64,000 nucleotides of DNA from Nocardia elegans NBRC 108235 (GTDB lineage Bacteria > Actinomycetota > Actinomycetes > Mycobacteriales > Mycobacteriaceae). Position numbers and translations under genes: made by a program. Shown one piece after another: positions 40,693 through 48,617 of this stretch. The DNA lies in contig NZ_BDBF01000040.1 in NCBI RefSeq assembly GCF_001612845.1, positions 1 to 64,000 of the forward strand, in the 5' to 3' direction. The notes beneath the pieces were generated by a model that worked only from the letters and a program-made list of their open reading frames with translations, searched no databases and was not told where the DNA came from. Position 1 is the first letter of the stretch. Every line of letters begins with the position of its first letter.

Positions 40693-41266
40693 CACCGAAC
40701 GCCCCGCCCTGGCCGACGTGATCGCCTCCGCGATCGAGTACGCCGCCGCGGCTGGCTTCGACGTCCGCGAGATCACCCCGGACGACTTCGCGCTCCAGCG
40801 CAGCCCCGACGGCTGGTCGCACGCCACGCATGTCGGCATCGAGTTCGTGATCACCGCGACCATCGACCCCGATGGTCTCGCCTGGACGAACGCCGGCGAC
40901 ATCGACTGGCGCGACCAGGACGACGACGAGGATTGCGACGACGGCGAGGGCGAGGACGACGAGGACGGCCTGATCAACGTGTACCTGCCCGGCGTCGCAC
41001 CGGCGGGCGCCACGTTGCCCCCACCCGAGCAAATCGAGAACGCACTGCGCGCTGCCGCCGTCCGCGACGAGAACGGCGTCATCCGCCGACGCCGCGACGG
41101 GCTGTACATCGCCGCGGCTGACGTGACTGCCGAACAGCTCACAGCCACCATTGCTGCGCTGTTCCCTGGCGAGTCTCGGCGCGAACGCTCGCACCGAGAG
41201 CTCTACCAGCTCGCGATCGAACTGCTCGAATCCGAAGCGGCCGAGGCGGTGACTGTCAATGCCTGA
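40685..41266 (+). CDS. acidic early phage protein, unknown
   Basis: A 193-residue protein with a highly acidic insert (residues about 80-97: RDQDDDEDCDDGEGEDDEDG) that could mimic DNA. The ends are ordinary mixed alpha/beta sequence. Small acidic phage proteins sometimes inhibit DNA-binding host enzymes, but this is only a possibility here. Confidence 0.6.
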   Translation: MSSTERPALADVIASAIEYAAAAGFDVREITPDDFALQRSPDGWSHATHVGIEFVITATIDPDGLAWTNAGDIDWRDQDDDEDCDDGEGEDDEDGLINVYLPGVAPAGATLPPPEQIENALRAAAVRDENGVIRRRRDGLYIAAADVTAEQLTATIAALFPGESRRERSHRELYQLAIELLESEAAEAVTVNA

Positions 41267-41453
41267 CCGCTACGGCGATGAACCCGCCGAACGCTGCTGC
41301 CGGAACGGCTGGCTCACACCGGAAGACGCCGATGTGCAACAGCCGTGCCCGATTCACCGCCCGCCGCGCACCCACACCGGCACCGACTACGAACCGACCC
41401 GACTCAGCGACCGCGCCCGCGCTGCGATCGAGAAAGCCGACGGCGATGAGTGA
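41259..41453 (+). CDS. small cysteine-containing early protein
   Basis: A 64-residue polar protein with CCRNGWLTPE and QPCPIHRPP, a possible Cys/His metal site of the kind common in small actinophage proteins. Overlaps both neighbours by eight bases. Confidence 0.55.
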   Translation: MPDRYGDEPAERCCRNGWLTPEDADVQQPCPIHRPPRTHTGTDYEPTRLSDRARAAIEKADGDE

Positions 41454-41634
41454 GCCGACCGAAAGCGAGACCGGCCAGTGCCCGCGCTGCAGCGGCACGT
41501 TCGCGTTGACGAAAACACGCACGATGGCGCCGCACTACCCGCCAAACGCGCAGCAGGGCACCGATGTTCGCATGGCGCGGTGCCCGGGCAGCGGTGAGGC
41601 GCCCCTCGACGATCAACAGCCGATCTGGAGGTGA
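41446..41634 (+). CDS. small zinc-ribbon-like early protein
   Basis: A 62-residue protein with GQCPRCSGTFAL and MARCPGSGE, a CxxC plus CPGSGE pattern frequent in phage-encoded small zinc-ribbon proteins. ATG 41446 overlaps the previous gene. Function unknown. Confidence 0.6.
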   Translation: MSEPTESETGQCPRCSGTFALTKTRTMAPHYPPNAQQGTDVRMARCPGSGEAPLDDQQPIWR

Positions 41635-41638
41635 CCGC

Positions 41639-41896
41639 ATGGTTGAGCTGCTGTTCGCGCTGATCCTGCTCGTCGCGCCCGTCGGCGCTACCCGCGTCGG
41701 CTGCCACCTGACCATCGGCGCTGTGTGGCTGGTCTACCGCGCCGCCCAGCTAATCAAACGATGGACGCAACGGGGCGTCCGGAGAGAGGAGCACCGGTCA
41801 TGGACACCTACTACCAGGACGAGCGCGCCGCGATCTACCAGGGCGACGCGCTCGCCATCCTCGCGGAGTTACCCAGCGGGTCGGTCGACGCCGTGA
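41639..41896 (+). CDS. small membrane protein overlapping the methylase gene
   Basis: An 85-residue frame: an N-terminal membrane stretch (LLFALILLVAPVGA, then HLTIGAVWLVYRAAQLI) and a Ser/Thr/Arg-rich tail that is encoded inside the methylase gene and looks less natural. GGAGGTGACCGC precedes ATG 41639. The hydrophobic part is credible; the last 30 residues may simply be read-through of an overlapping frame. Confidence 0.45.
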   Translation: MVELLFALILLVAPVGATRVGCHLTIGAVWLVYRAAQLIKRWTQRGVRREEHRSWTPTTRTSAPRSTRATRSPSSRSYPAGRSTP

Positions 41897-42648
41897 TCAC
41901 CGACCCGCCCTACAGCTCTGGCGGCATGATGCGCGACGACCGAGCCGGAAGCGTACACAACAAGTACGTGCAGTCCGCGCAGGTCGCCCGCGGGACCGGC
42001 GGCGCGGCGCTGCCCGAATTCTCCGGCGACAACCGCGACCAACGCGGCTACGGATACTGGTGCTCGCTGTGGCTGTCGGAGTGCCTGCGCGTCGCCCGCC
42101 CCGGCGCGGCGATCGCGCTGTTCACCGACTGGCGGCAGCTCCCGCTCACTACCGATGTCCTGCAAGCCGGCGGGATCGTGTGGCGCGGCATCGTGCCCTG
42201 GTACAAGCCCAACGGCCGCCGCAACATGGGCCGATTCGCGAACCTCTGCGAGTACGTCACGTGGGGCACCGCAGGCCCCCGCGCGCAGGACTTCATCGGC
42301 GACAAGGCGCTGCCCGGATTCTTCCAAGTGAACACGCCCCGCACGCGCGAGCACATCACGCAGAAACCGGTCGAGATCATGCGCGAGATCGTGAAGATCG
42401 CGCCCGCTGGCGGCACCGTGCTCGACCCGTTCGCTGGATCCGGCACGACCGGCGTCGGTGCCCTGCTCGAGGGCCGCCGATTCGTCGGCATCGAACAGGT
42501 CCCGCACTACGCCGAGGTCGCCGCGCGCCGCTGCCGCCTCGTCCAGTTGCGCGCCGACGAGTCCGGAGACCAGGCTGGTTTCGACTTCACTGCTGGCGCT
42601 GGCGATTCGGAAACCGTCGAGGGCCCGGACGGCAGGGCGGCGGAATGA
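41800..42648 (+). CDS. site-specific DNA methyltransferase (N4/N6 amino type)
   Basis: A 282-residue methylase of the beta type: the catalytic AVITDPPYSSGG comes before the SAM-binding LDPFAGSGTTGVGALLEGRR. It ends with an acidic tail. It would methylate exocyclic amino groups in DNA; the target is unknown. ATG 41800 has a strong GAGAGGAGC site, so the longer frame starting at 41725 is not needed. It is the second orphan methylase in this prophage. Confidence 0.9.
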   Translation: MDTYYQDERAAIYQGDALAILAELPSGSVDAVITDPPYSSGGMMRDDRAGSVHNKYVQSAQVARGTGGAALPEFSGDNRDQRGYGYWCSLWLSECLRVARPGAAIALFTDWRQLPLTTDVLQAGGIVWRGIVPWYKPNGRRNMGRFANLCEYVTWGTAGPRAQDFIGDKALPGFFQVNTPRTREHITQKPVEIMREIVKIAPAGGTVLDPFAGSGTTGVGALLEGRRFVGIEQVPHYAEVAARRCRLVQLRADESGDQAGFDFTAGAGDSETVEGPDGRAAE

Positions 42649-42902
42649 GCAGCGGACAGCGGCCACGATGGCCGGCGTACTTCCCGCGCATGAAAGACCG
42701 CGGTCGCTACCGCCGCCGCGGTGTCCGGATCGTGCTCTACGACGGGCACGGCGAGCCGATCTGGCCGCCCGTGCTGCTGCTCGACGGGGAGCCGCTTCGG
42801 ATTCGGTTCGACAAAGGCGCCACGATCCGGTTCACCGGTTGTGCTTTCGACCGCACGCTCGACACGCGGCACGGCATGTGGATCGAGAGCGAACATGCCT
42901 GA
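42645..42902 (+). CDS. small early phage protein, unknown
   Basis: An 85-residue basic protein with a beta-rich pattern (VRIVLYDGHGEPIWPPVLLL, TIRFTGCAFDRTL). ATGA overlap with the methylase and eight-base overlap with the resolvase gene. No family recognised. Confidence 0.6.
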   Translation: MSSGQRPRWPAYFPRMKDRGRYRRRGVRIVLYDGHGEPIWPPVLLLDGEPLRIRFDKGATIRFTGCAFDRTLDTRHGMWIESEHA

Positions 42903-43338
42903 AACCGAGACCCACGCGGCCACGATTACGCTGCCCTGGTCCGCGCCGCCGCTGTCGATGAACGACTCTGGTGCTACCCGGGGCGCCGTGTTCGCGAAGG
43001 CGCGCAAGATCAGCGAAATCCGGCTCATCATGATCGGTCTCGCGCGCAAGGCGAAACTGCCGAAGGGCGTCGAGCGGGCCACGATCACGCTGCACTACCG
43101 GCCGCGCGACAACCGGCCGCGGGATTCGATCAACCTCGCCCCGACCGTCAAGGCGATCGTCGACGGACTCACACCGCAGAAGTCCGTCAAGACCAGCCGC
43201 GGATTCAACGTCCACCCCGGATATGGGTTCGTCGTCGACGACAACACCCGCCACGTGTCCACACCCGAACCGATCATCCATCCCCCGGAGCGCGGCAAAA
43301 CCGGCGCGCTCTGGCTCGAAATCGCCTGGGAGGCATGA
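42895..43338 (+). CDS. RusA-like Holliday-junction resolvase
   Basis: A 147-residue protein of the RusA type. RDNRPRDSINLAPTVKAIVD carries the acidic-basic motif (RPRDxxNLxxxxKxIxDGL), and VVDDNTRHVSTPEP the second acidic pair used for metal binding. RusA enzymes cut four-way junctions during phage recombination and replication. The N-terminal LPWSAPPLSMND is the usual first strand. Sited among replication genes, as expected. Confidence 0.82.
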   Translation: MPETETHAATITLPWSAPPLSMNDSGATRGAVFAKARKISEIRLIMIGLARKAKLPKGVERATITLHYRPRDNRPRDSINLAPTVKAIVDGLTPQKSVKTSRGFNVHPGYGFVVDDNTRHVSTPEPIIHPPERGKTGALWLEIAWEA

Positions 43339-44306
43339 CCATGTGGACCGCGAACGAACTCATCTCGTACGAAACGCAAGTACTCGTGCCGATCGTCGTC
43401 GCCGAGCTCGGCGCCGCCGCATACGACAAGACCGGCGGACTCTCGACCGCCGGATGGGCACGGCTGCGCGAGCTGCACCAAACCCACAACCCCGAAGGAG
43501 ACATCGACACTATGACCGACACCCAGATCGCCCACAGCTGCAGCACATTCGAGCAGATCGCCACCGACGGCACCGTGCTGCGCGCGCAAGTCGGCAGCGG
43601 ACTGCACGGCGTCACCACCGGCGCCGACGACCGCGACGAGATGGGCATCTGCATCGAGCCACCCGAATACGTCATCGGCAACGCCCAGTTCGAACAGTTC
43701 CAGTGGCGCAGCAAGCCCGAGGGCGTGCGGTCCGGGCCCGGCGACCTCGACCTTGTCATCTACTCGCTGCGGAAGTGGTCGAGGCTTGCCGCGCAGGGCA
43801 ACCCGACCGTGCTGCTGTTGCTGTTTGTGCCCGACGCCGAGATCGTCGAGCGCACCGACATCGGCGCAGACCTGCAAGCCCACCCCGAACGGTTCCTGTC
43901 GCGCCAGGTAGCGGCCCGGTTCGGCGGATACCTGAAATCGCAGCAGAATCAGCTCCTCGGGCTGAGGGCGAAGAAGCACACCAACCGCCCCGAACTGGTC
44001 GACGCGTACGGGTTCGACACGAAATTCGCGTACCACATGATCAGGCTCGGACTGCAGGGCGTCGAGCTCCTCACCACCGGCCGCATCACGCTGCCGATGC
44101 CCGAACCCGACCGCACGTGGCTCACCGAGCTCCGCAACGGCGAGCACACGAAAGACGAAGCGCTCGACCGCGCGAACGCACTGCTCGACCAGCTGCACAC
44201 GCTCGCTGACACCGCCGATCTGCCCGCGCGCCCCGACCGCTCGGCGCTCGACCGCTGGCTGACCAACACGTACATGCAGTCCTGGACCGAACGGGGGATG
44301 CTGTGA
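43335..44306 (+). CDS. nucleotidyltransferase, RlaP-like polymerase-beta superfamily
   Basis: A 323-residue protein. The nucleotidyltransferase core is VGSGLHGVTTGADDRDEMGI with GS and DxD-type metal residues, followed by LDLVIYSLRKWSRLAAQGNP and a helical C-terminal domain. This matches the RlaP group (RNA-repair-associated polymerase-beta proteins) found in phages. The first 60 residues are an extra helical region; an internal ATG at 43512 is an alternative start. Substrate, perhaps tRNA or another RNA end, is not known. Confidence 0.75.
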   Translation: MTMWTANELISYETQVLVPIVVAELGAAAYDKTGGLSTAGWARLRELHQTHNPEGDIDTMTDTQIAHSCSTFEQIATDGTVLRAQVGSGLHGVTTGADDRDEMGICIEPPEYVIGNAQFEQFQWRSKPEGVRSGPGDLDLVIYSLRKWSRLAAQGNPTVLLLLFVPDAEIVERTDIGADLQAHPERFLSRQVAARFGGYLKSQQNQLLGLRAKKHTNRPELVDAYGFDTKFAYHMIRLGLQGVELLTTGRITLPMPEPDRTWLTELRNGEHTKDEALDRANALLDQLHTLADTADLPARPDRSALDRWLTNTYMQSWTERGML

Positions 44307-44815
44307 CCCAGAACGGCGATATCTACTTGTCGACCACCGGCCAACCCGGCGAATTCGACTACTTGTGCACTGTGAACGGCGCGACCCCGCAAATCGGTCT
44401 GCGGTGGGCAGGCAGCCGGCAGTACCGCGCCGGTCGCATCCTCACCACCGACAGTGGCGCGATCCACGCGCTCGCGATTCGGCCGATGCAGCCCGCGTGG
44501 GTGGTATGGGACGACATGTATCTGCGGATCACGGACTACCACATCGCGAAGGACGCGCCGCACACGATCGGATGTAGCCAGGGCGGCCCGTTCGGATACG
44601 CCGAGATCGACGGAAAACCGGTCGCGCTCATCGTGGTTGAGCCGTCGCCGCCGAGCGCGGCGCTCGATTGGTTCCCCGTCGAGCGGGCCCGCACGATCCG
44701 CGACTACCTCGGCGAGCCGGGCGATCACCTCGTCATGGTGCCCGACGACAGCAACCCGGGCCACCTCGTCACCTGCGACCCGTGGGCGCCCGAATTCGTC
44801 CGCGAGGGCGCGTGA
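44303..44815 (+). CDS. early phage protein, unknown
   Basis: A 170-residue mixed alpha/beta soluble protein (GAIHALAIRPMQPAWVVWDD, KDAPHTIGCSQGGPFGYAEI). GTG 44303 overlaps the nucleotidyltransferase stop. No motif I recognise; a functional link to the nucleotidyltransferase is possible from coupling alone. Confidence 0.6.
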   Translation: MTQNGDIYLSTTGQPGEFDYLCTVNGATPQIGLRWAGSRQYRAGRILTTDSGAIHALAIRPMQPAWVVWDDMYLRITDYHIAKDAPHTIGCSQGGPFGYAEIDGKPVALIVVEPSPPSAALDWFPVERARTIRDYLGEPGDHLVMVPDDSNPGHLVTCDPWAPEFVREGA

Positions 44816-45042
44816 GCGTGCCCGCCCCCGAACGGTTCGCACCGCGGTCGATATGCCCACGGTGCGAACGGTTCGACCTTCACAGCCTGCGCGCGCCGCG
44901 ACCCAAACCGCGCCGCGGGCCCGTGCGTGTGTTCCCGGACGGGAGCGAGCTGCACCGATGGGACGGGATGACCGGACCCGACGAATCCATGTACGAAGTC
45001 ATCCGCACCTGCCGGTGCGGCCACGAATGGGGCCAGATATGA
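44812..45042 (+). CDS. small zinc-ribbon early protein
   Basis: A 76-residue basic protein with two CxxC/CxC sites, ICPRCERFDLHSL near the start and TCRCGHEWGQI at the end, spaced for one zinc-ribbon. Probably binds nucleic acid. Overlaps both neighbours by four bases. Confidence 0.65.
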   Translation: MSVPAPERFAPRSICPRCERFDLHSLRAPRPKPRRGPVRVFPDGSELHRWDGMTGPDESMYEVIRTCRCGHEWGQI

Positions 45043-46130
45043 CCAAGGCTGATGTTCGGTGCGCCAGCTGCAAAGCCGCCGTGCCCGACAACCTCACGCT
45101 GTGCCAGCGGTGCGGCACCGACATCGTCGCCGATCTGCTCACCGTGCCCGCGCTGCTCGCCGAGCTCGCGGTCACCCGGGCAGGGCAAGCGAAATTCAAC
45201 GGCGAACGCACCGGCGGCCGATCCGCCGAGACACCACTACCGATCCGGCCCACCAAGGGCCGCACCGCACTCGGGCTGTTCGCCGCCGACGTCGCGATCC
45301 AAGGCGACAACACGATCGCCCGACTCAGCACCGCGGTCGGGCAGTGGGCGCGGCTACTGGCCGAACACCACCGCGTCGATATCCCGATCGGCGCCCCCGG
45401 CCTCGTGCAGCTCGTCGCCAACGGCCGCGCCCGCGCCTATCTCCCCGAAACGTCCTCAGCGTGGCAGCCCACCGGCCGCACCACCGCCCGCGACCACACC
45501 GCCACCACCGCGACCCTCACCCGCGTCGACAAGGACGGCAACCGGCACTACCGCGTATCGCGCCGCAACGCCGACGCGCTCACCTCACCGGCCACCGCGA
45601 TCGAGCAGGCCGCTATCTGGCTCGCCTGCCACCCGCTCGACCTCCGACGATTCGACACCGCCGGCGACCTCGCGTCCGACATCCACAAGGCGCTGAAACA
45701 GATCCGCGCCACCATCGACCGGCCGCGCGAGCCGCGGCAGATCGGACCGTGCCCCGACTGTGGTGTCGAGCTACTTGCACACCCCGACGAAGACGGCCAG
45801 CTACCAGCGTGGGTGCGCTGCAGCGAGTGTGGCGCGCAGCAGCACGTCCACACCGTCATGCAGGACGCGCTCGACTCAATCCGCAACCGGCTGTTCACAG
45901 TGCTCGAAATAGTGCGCATCACAGCGCAATTCGGCGAGCCTATTGCGAAACGCACCCTGCACCGGTGGGCGCAGGAGAACCGCGTCGAGGCCCGCGGCTA
46001 CCTGCACACCGACAAGCAGTACGGCACCCGAATCACCGATCACCCCGTCCATCCGCGCGACCCGCGCGTCTACCGGCTCGGCGACGTCCTCGACGTCGCA
46101 CAACGCGACGAGGAAGGATCAGCAGCATGA
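45039..46130 (+). CDS. zinc-ribbon/HTH DNA-binding phage protein
   Basis: A 363-residue protein: an N-terminal zinc ribbon (CASCKAAVPDNLTLCQRCG), a helical middle, a second ribbon (IGPCPDCGVELLAHP with RCSECGAQQH, about 225-265), and a C-terminal helix-turn-helix (ITAQFGEPIAKRTLHRWAQE). This layout is common in actinophages, usually near the end of the early operon, where it may control the late switch. The end of the coupled early gene chain is here. Confidence 0.7.
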   Translation: MTKADVRCASCKAAVPDNLTLCQRCGTDIVADLLTVPALLAELAVTRAGQAKFNGERTGGRSAETPLPIRPTKGRTALGLFAADVAIQGDNTIARLSTAVGQWARLLAEHHRVDIPIGAPGLVQLVANGRARAYLPETSSAWQPTGRTTARDHTATTATLTRVDKDGNRHYRVSRRNADALTSPATAIEQAAIWLACHPLDLRRFDTAGDLASDIHKALKQIRATIDRPREPRQIGPCPDCGVELLAHPDEDGQLPAWVRCSECGAQQHVHTVMQDALDSIRNRLFTVLEIVRITAQFGEPIAKRTLHRWAQENRVEARGYLHTDKQYGTRITDHPVHPRDPRVYRLGDVLDVAQRDEEGSAA

Positions 46131-46204
46131 CCGGCACGGGGGAGCGGCGAATCTTCGAGTCGCGGTGGGTGGCACCAGGTTCGGTCAGTACAATCGCCGG
46201 GTGA
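46127..46204 (+). CDS. 25-residue coupled mini-ORF (doubtful)
   Basis: The ATG overlaps the stop of the early-operon gene, and the TGA overlaps the GTG of the next gene, as in the mini-ORFs of the Asp23 operon. A promoter-like TACAAT lies inside it. The peptide has no notable features. Chance is possible. Confidence 0.25.
   Translation: MTGTGERRIFESRWVAPGSVSTIAG
46189..46194 (+). promoter_or_regulatory. -10 element placing transcription start on the next GTG
   Basis: TACAAT ends six bases before the GTG at 46201, so the expected transcription start coincides with the start codon, giving a leaderless mRNA. No convincing -35 hexamer is seen. Confidence 0.5.
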
Positions 46205-47196
46205 GCGCACCGGAGATGGTTCTGGAGTACATCAACGCCCTCAAATGGTGGGTACTCGCCGCCGGTGGCCTTTTTGTCTTCCGGAGCGCCATCTCGAAGC
46301 TTCTCAGCGAAATCACCTCGGGCGATATGAATTTCGGAAGCCTCGCCAAGTTCTCATTCAACCGCCAGGTCACTGACGCCGAGAAAGAGGCAGGCGCCCT
46401 CAGCAAGGCGGCGGCAGACAGTAAGCCGGCCGACGGCACCGCCGAACTGTCTGTTACGGCCACGATGACCGCCGAAGCCGAAGTGTCCAAGCCTATCGAG
46501 GTTCCGGCGTTGGACGAGGCGAAGCTGAGAGTGCACGCCCGTGTACCGATGTTCCCCCGGCCCGGCGCGGCTGCTGCTGCTGCGTTGACCATCGAAGAAC
46601 GGCGGGCGGCCGAACGCCATCTCCTGCTCTTGCGCGCGTTCTCGCGGATGAAGGTCGATGAGGCATGGTTCCGCAAGGCCAAGACCGATCCTGCGCTTGC
46701 ACTCGTCAACTCTGGTAAGAGACTCTTCGGCCTCCTGGCCCGCAGCGATGATCCCGACCCGTGGGAACTTCCCGAGCTATGGCCGGAAACCCCCGCGAAC
46801 ATAGTCGAGGTGTTGCAACAGTTGCATCGCCTGTGGATCAGCGCCAAGACGGAGCCGAGCCGCGTAACGCTGAACGCGGCATATGGGTATCGGAATGCAG
46901 CCTGCGATTGGGCTGGCGCGTACGCCGACTTCCTGGACGGTGCGCTGGCCGGAGTCGTGCGGCTGGGGACGCGCATGCTGTTGTCGGAGCTCAAGAGCGA
47001 CGGAACGATCAAACGCCAGTTCGATTACACCATCGCCATTGACAGCGCCGCCGATCCCAAAAATACGCGCTATGCCTCGAGCCTGCCTGCAAGCCAGGCT
47101 CTGCTCGGCCACATAGTTGGCGACATCGTCGACACCACCATCGACGGCAAACCTGTGAAGGTTCGTATCCAAGCCGTCACCACAACCCGTCCCTGA
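46201..47196 (+). CDS. membrane-anchored accessory protein, unknown function
   Basis: A 331-residue protein with one N-terminal membrane helix (ALKWWVLAAGGLFVFRSAIS) and a large cytoplasmic domain. A polar Ala/Lys/Ser/Asp linker (residues about 60-105) joins them. The soluble domain (about 130-330) contains LLLLRAFSRMKVDEAWFRKA and TRMLLSELKSDGTIKRQFDY. Codon use is less GC-biased than in the phage core genes. A -10 motif directly before the GTG suggests independent, leaderless expression. It looks like a lysogenic-conversion or superinfection-exclusion gene, but no family is recognised. Confidence 0.7.
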   Translation: MSAPEMVLEYINALKWWVLAAGGLFVFRSAISKLLSEITSGDMNFGSLAKFSFNRQVTDAEKEAGALSKAAADSKPADGTAELSVTATMTAEAEVSKPIEVPALDEAKLRVHARVPMFPRPGAAAAAALTIEERRAAERHLLLLRAFSRMKVDEAWFRKAKTDPALALVNSGKRLFGLLARSDDPDPWELPELWPETPANIVEVLQQLHRLWISAKTEPSRVTLNAAYGYRNAACDWAGAYADFLDGALAGVVRLGTRMLLSELKSDGTIKRQFDYTIAIDSAADPKNTRYASSLPASQALLGHIVGDIVDTTIDGKPVKVRIQAVTTTRP

Positions 47197-47230
47197 ACGT
47201 TAGGCGCTGTTGCACGCGGGCACCGTCCTC

Positions 47231-47374
47231 GTGAGCGACACTCCGCGGTTATGTGACACCTGCAGAGAAGACCCAGTCGGGCCAGGTGGAGTCATGTGCC
47301 CTGACTGCTTCACCCGTATCGCCCACACAGCAAGAAACGACCCGTGCGGATGGGTAGACGACAACTCGCGCTAA
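47231..47374 (+). CDS. 47-residue zinc-ribbon-like protein
   Basis: A short frame beginning GTG 47231 with two CxxC pairs (LCDTCRED, VMCPDCFTR; Cys8, 11, 23, 26) and a tail that is acidic and ends DDNSR. The spacing suits a single zinc ion. No strong ribosome site is seen, and TTG or other upstream starts are possible. Similar tiny CxxC proteins are frequent in actinophages. Confidence 0.5.
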   Translation: MSDTPRLCDTCREDPVGPGGVMCPDCFTRIAHTARNDPCGWVDDNSR

Positions 47375-47380
47375 AGCGCG

Positions 47381-47824
47381 TCAGCCGATGCCAAAGTAGG
47401 GAACATCCGCAATCGGAACGGCCTGATAGTTCGGTGGGCGATGCAACGTCTTCTGCAGCCAGGATCGCGGACGCTCGTCCGACGCAACGTAGATGTGCTT
47501 CGGCAGACTCGCTCCACTGATGGCCGCCATCGTGAACACGTGGCCATCCTTGGATCCGGAGCCGACCGCGATCGTTGCGTTGTATGGCAAATTGGAATGC
47601 TGGCAGGGGATCCGGGACGCGTCGATAGACACTCCAGTGATGTCGTGGTCGGACACATTGACCAGCCGATACTTGGTATCCGACGCCTTTACCACTCGCC
47701 ACACTGGGCCTCTAGCTATCCGGTTCTGCTCGCGCGCTGCATGAGCCTGGATCCGCGCGTAGGCCGCGCTGACGCAAGAGACGACAAGGGCGAGAAGGGA
47801 AACCGCCAAAGCGGCGCCAACCAT
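47381..47824 (-). CDS. membrane-anchored protein, unknown function (reverse strand)
   Basis: A 147-residue protein encoded against the surrounding phage genes. An N-terminal helix (GAALAVSLLALVVSCVSAAY) is followed by a short charged linker and a beta-rich domain (WRVVKASDTKYRLVNVSDHD, DITGVSIDASRI) that recalls immunoglobulin-like sandwiches. GAGAGGAGAACCG precedes ATG 47824. Its orientation and position next to another membrane-anchored unknown suggest an accessory gene expressed in the lysogen. Confidence 0.65.
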   Translation of the reverse strand: MVGAALAVSLLALVVSCVSAAYARIQAHAAREQNRIARGPVWRVVKASDTKYRLVNVSDHDITGVSIDASRIPCQHSNLPYNATIAVGSGSKDGHVFTMAAISGASLPKHIYVASDERPRSWLQKTLHRPPNYQAVPIADVPYFGIG

Positions 47825-47926
47825 CGGTTCTCCTCTCAATAGTTACGTCCGCGGTGAGCCCCCGTGGTGTGATATCTACCCGGAACTCGCGGAAGCTGGG
47901 CCATGACGGATGGAGGTATGGAGATC

Positions 47927-48157
47927 GTGACTGCTCAGGACGGGAAGCGCTTCAACTCGAAACACACGTTCGTCAGCAGCTCTCCCGAGGAGCGCGAGGC
48001 CTGGGAGCGGACACAGCGGGCGTGGCTCGCGCACGGTGGCGTCACCGAGTTCGAGGTGATGCATGACGACGCGAGCGTCACCATCCAGCACTACTTCACG
48101 GCCGAGACGCCCGAAGAGTCGGTCAGCTCGCCGCGCGACGACGCTTCTTCGTCGTAG
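47927..48157 (+). CDS. small acidic protein, unknown
   Basis: A 76-residue polar protein (KRFNSKHTFVSSSPEEREAW). GTG 47927 is preferred because GGAGGT lies nine bases upstream; ATG 47903 and 47918 are in frame but poorly spaced. Its last 35 bases overlap the end of the convergent hicB-like gene. No domain recognised. Confidence 0.55.
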   Translation: MTAQDGKRFNSKHTFVSSSPEEREAWERTQRAWLAHGGVTEFEVMHDDASVTIQHYFTAETPEESVSSPRDDASSS

Positions 48158-48617
48158 CGCCCTTCTTCGCGCTGACCTTCGGCGCGCTGACCTTCTTCGC
48201 GACGTACACCCTGCCGGCGGGAAACGCGACATCGGTGCGTCGCGGCGCGAGCTGCGCCACCCGCTGCGGCGACAACCCCAGCAACTGAGCCGCATCGCGC
48301 TGCGTGATCCCCTGTCCGGTTAGGTTCTGTGCGACCTTGGCCAGCGTTTCCTGCTCGGCGCGTGCGGCCGCTTCCTTCGCGGCCCGTGCCTGCGCGAGCT
48401 CGTCCAGCAGCCCTTCGGTGCCGGCGACACGCAGGTCGATGTCGATCTCGTCCTCGGGAACGTCGAGCAGCAGGGCGACGACTTCGCGGGCCATCGACTT
48501 GGCTTCCTCCAGGTCGCGCCCCTGAGTGACGCCGACCATGTTGGGCGGCAAGCCCTCGATCTCGACGGCCCACCACCGGCCGTCGCGAGTGGCGGTGGCG
48601 TTATAGGTGGTGGTCAT
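48123..48617 (-). CDS. hicB: HicB-like antitoxin
   Basis: A 164-residue antitoxin. The N-terminal HicB fold is ATRDGRWWAVEIEGLPPNMV with GRDLEEAKSMAREVVALLLD. A helix-turn-helix follows (GITQRDAAQLLGLSPQRVAQ), then a Lys/Arg-rich tail with repeated KVSAxK units. It should neutralise HicA and repress its own operon through the tandem palindromes upstream. ATG 48617 overlaps the hicA stop. The toxin-first order is usual for hicAB. Confidence 0.85.
   Translation of the reverse strand: MTTTYNATATRDGRWWAVEIEGLPPNMVGVTQGRDLEEAKSMAREVVALLLDVPEDEIDIDLRVAGTEGLLDELAQARAAKEAAARAEQETLAKVAQNLTGQGITQRDAAQLLGLSPQRVAQLAPRRTDVAFPAGRVYVAKKVSAPKVSAKKGATTKKRRRAAS

Noticed and set aside
42060..42902. 280-residue frame overlapping the second methylase
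   Set aside because: Out of frame with the methylase motifs, Arg-rich; the frame actually used downstream is the short gene at 42645.
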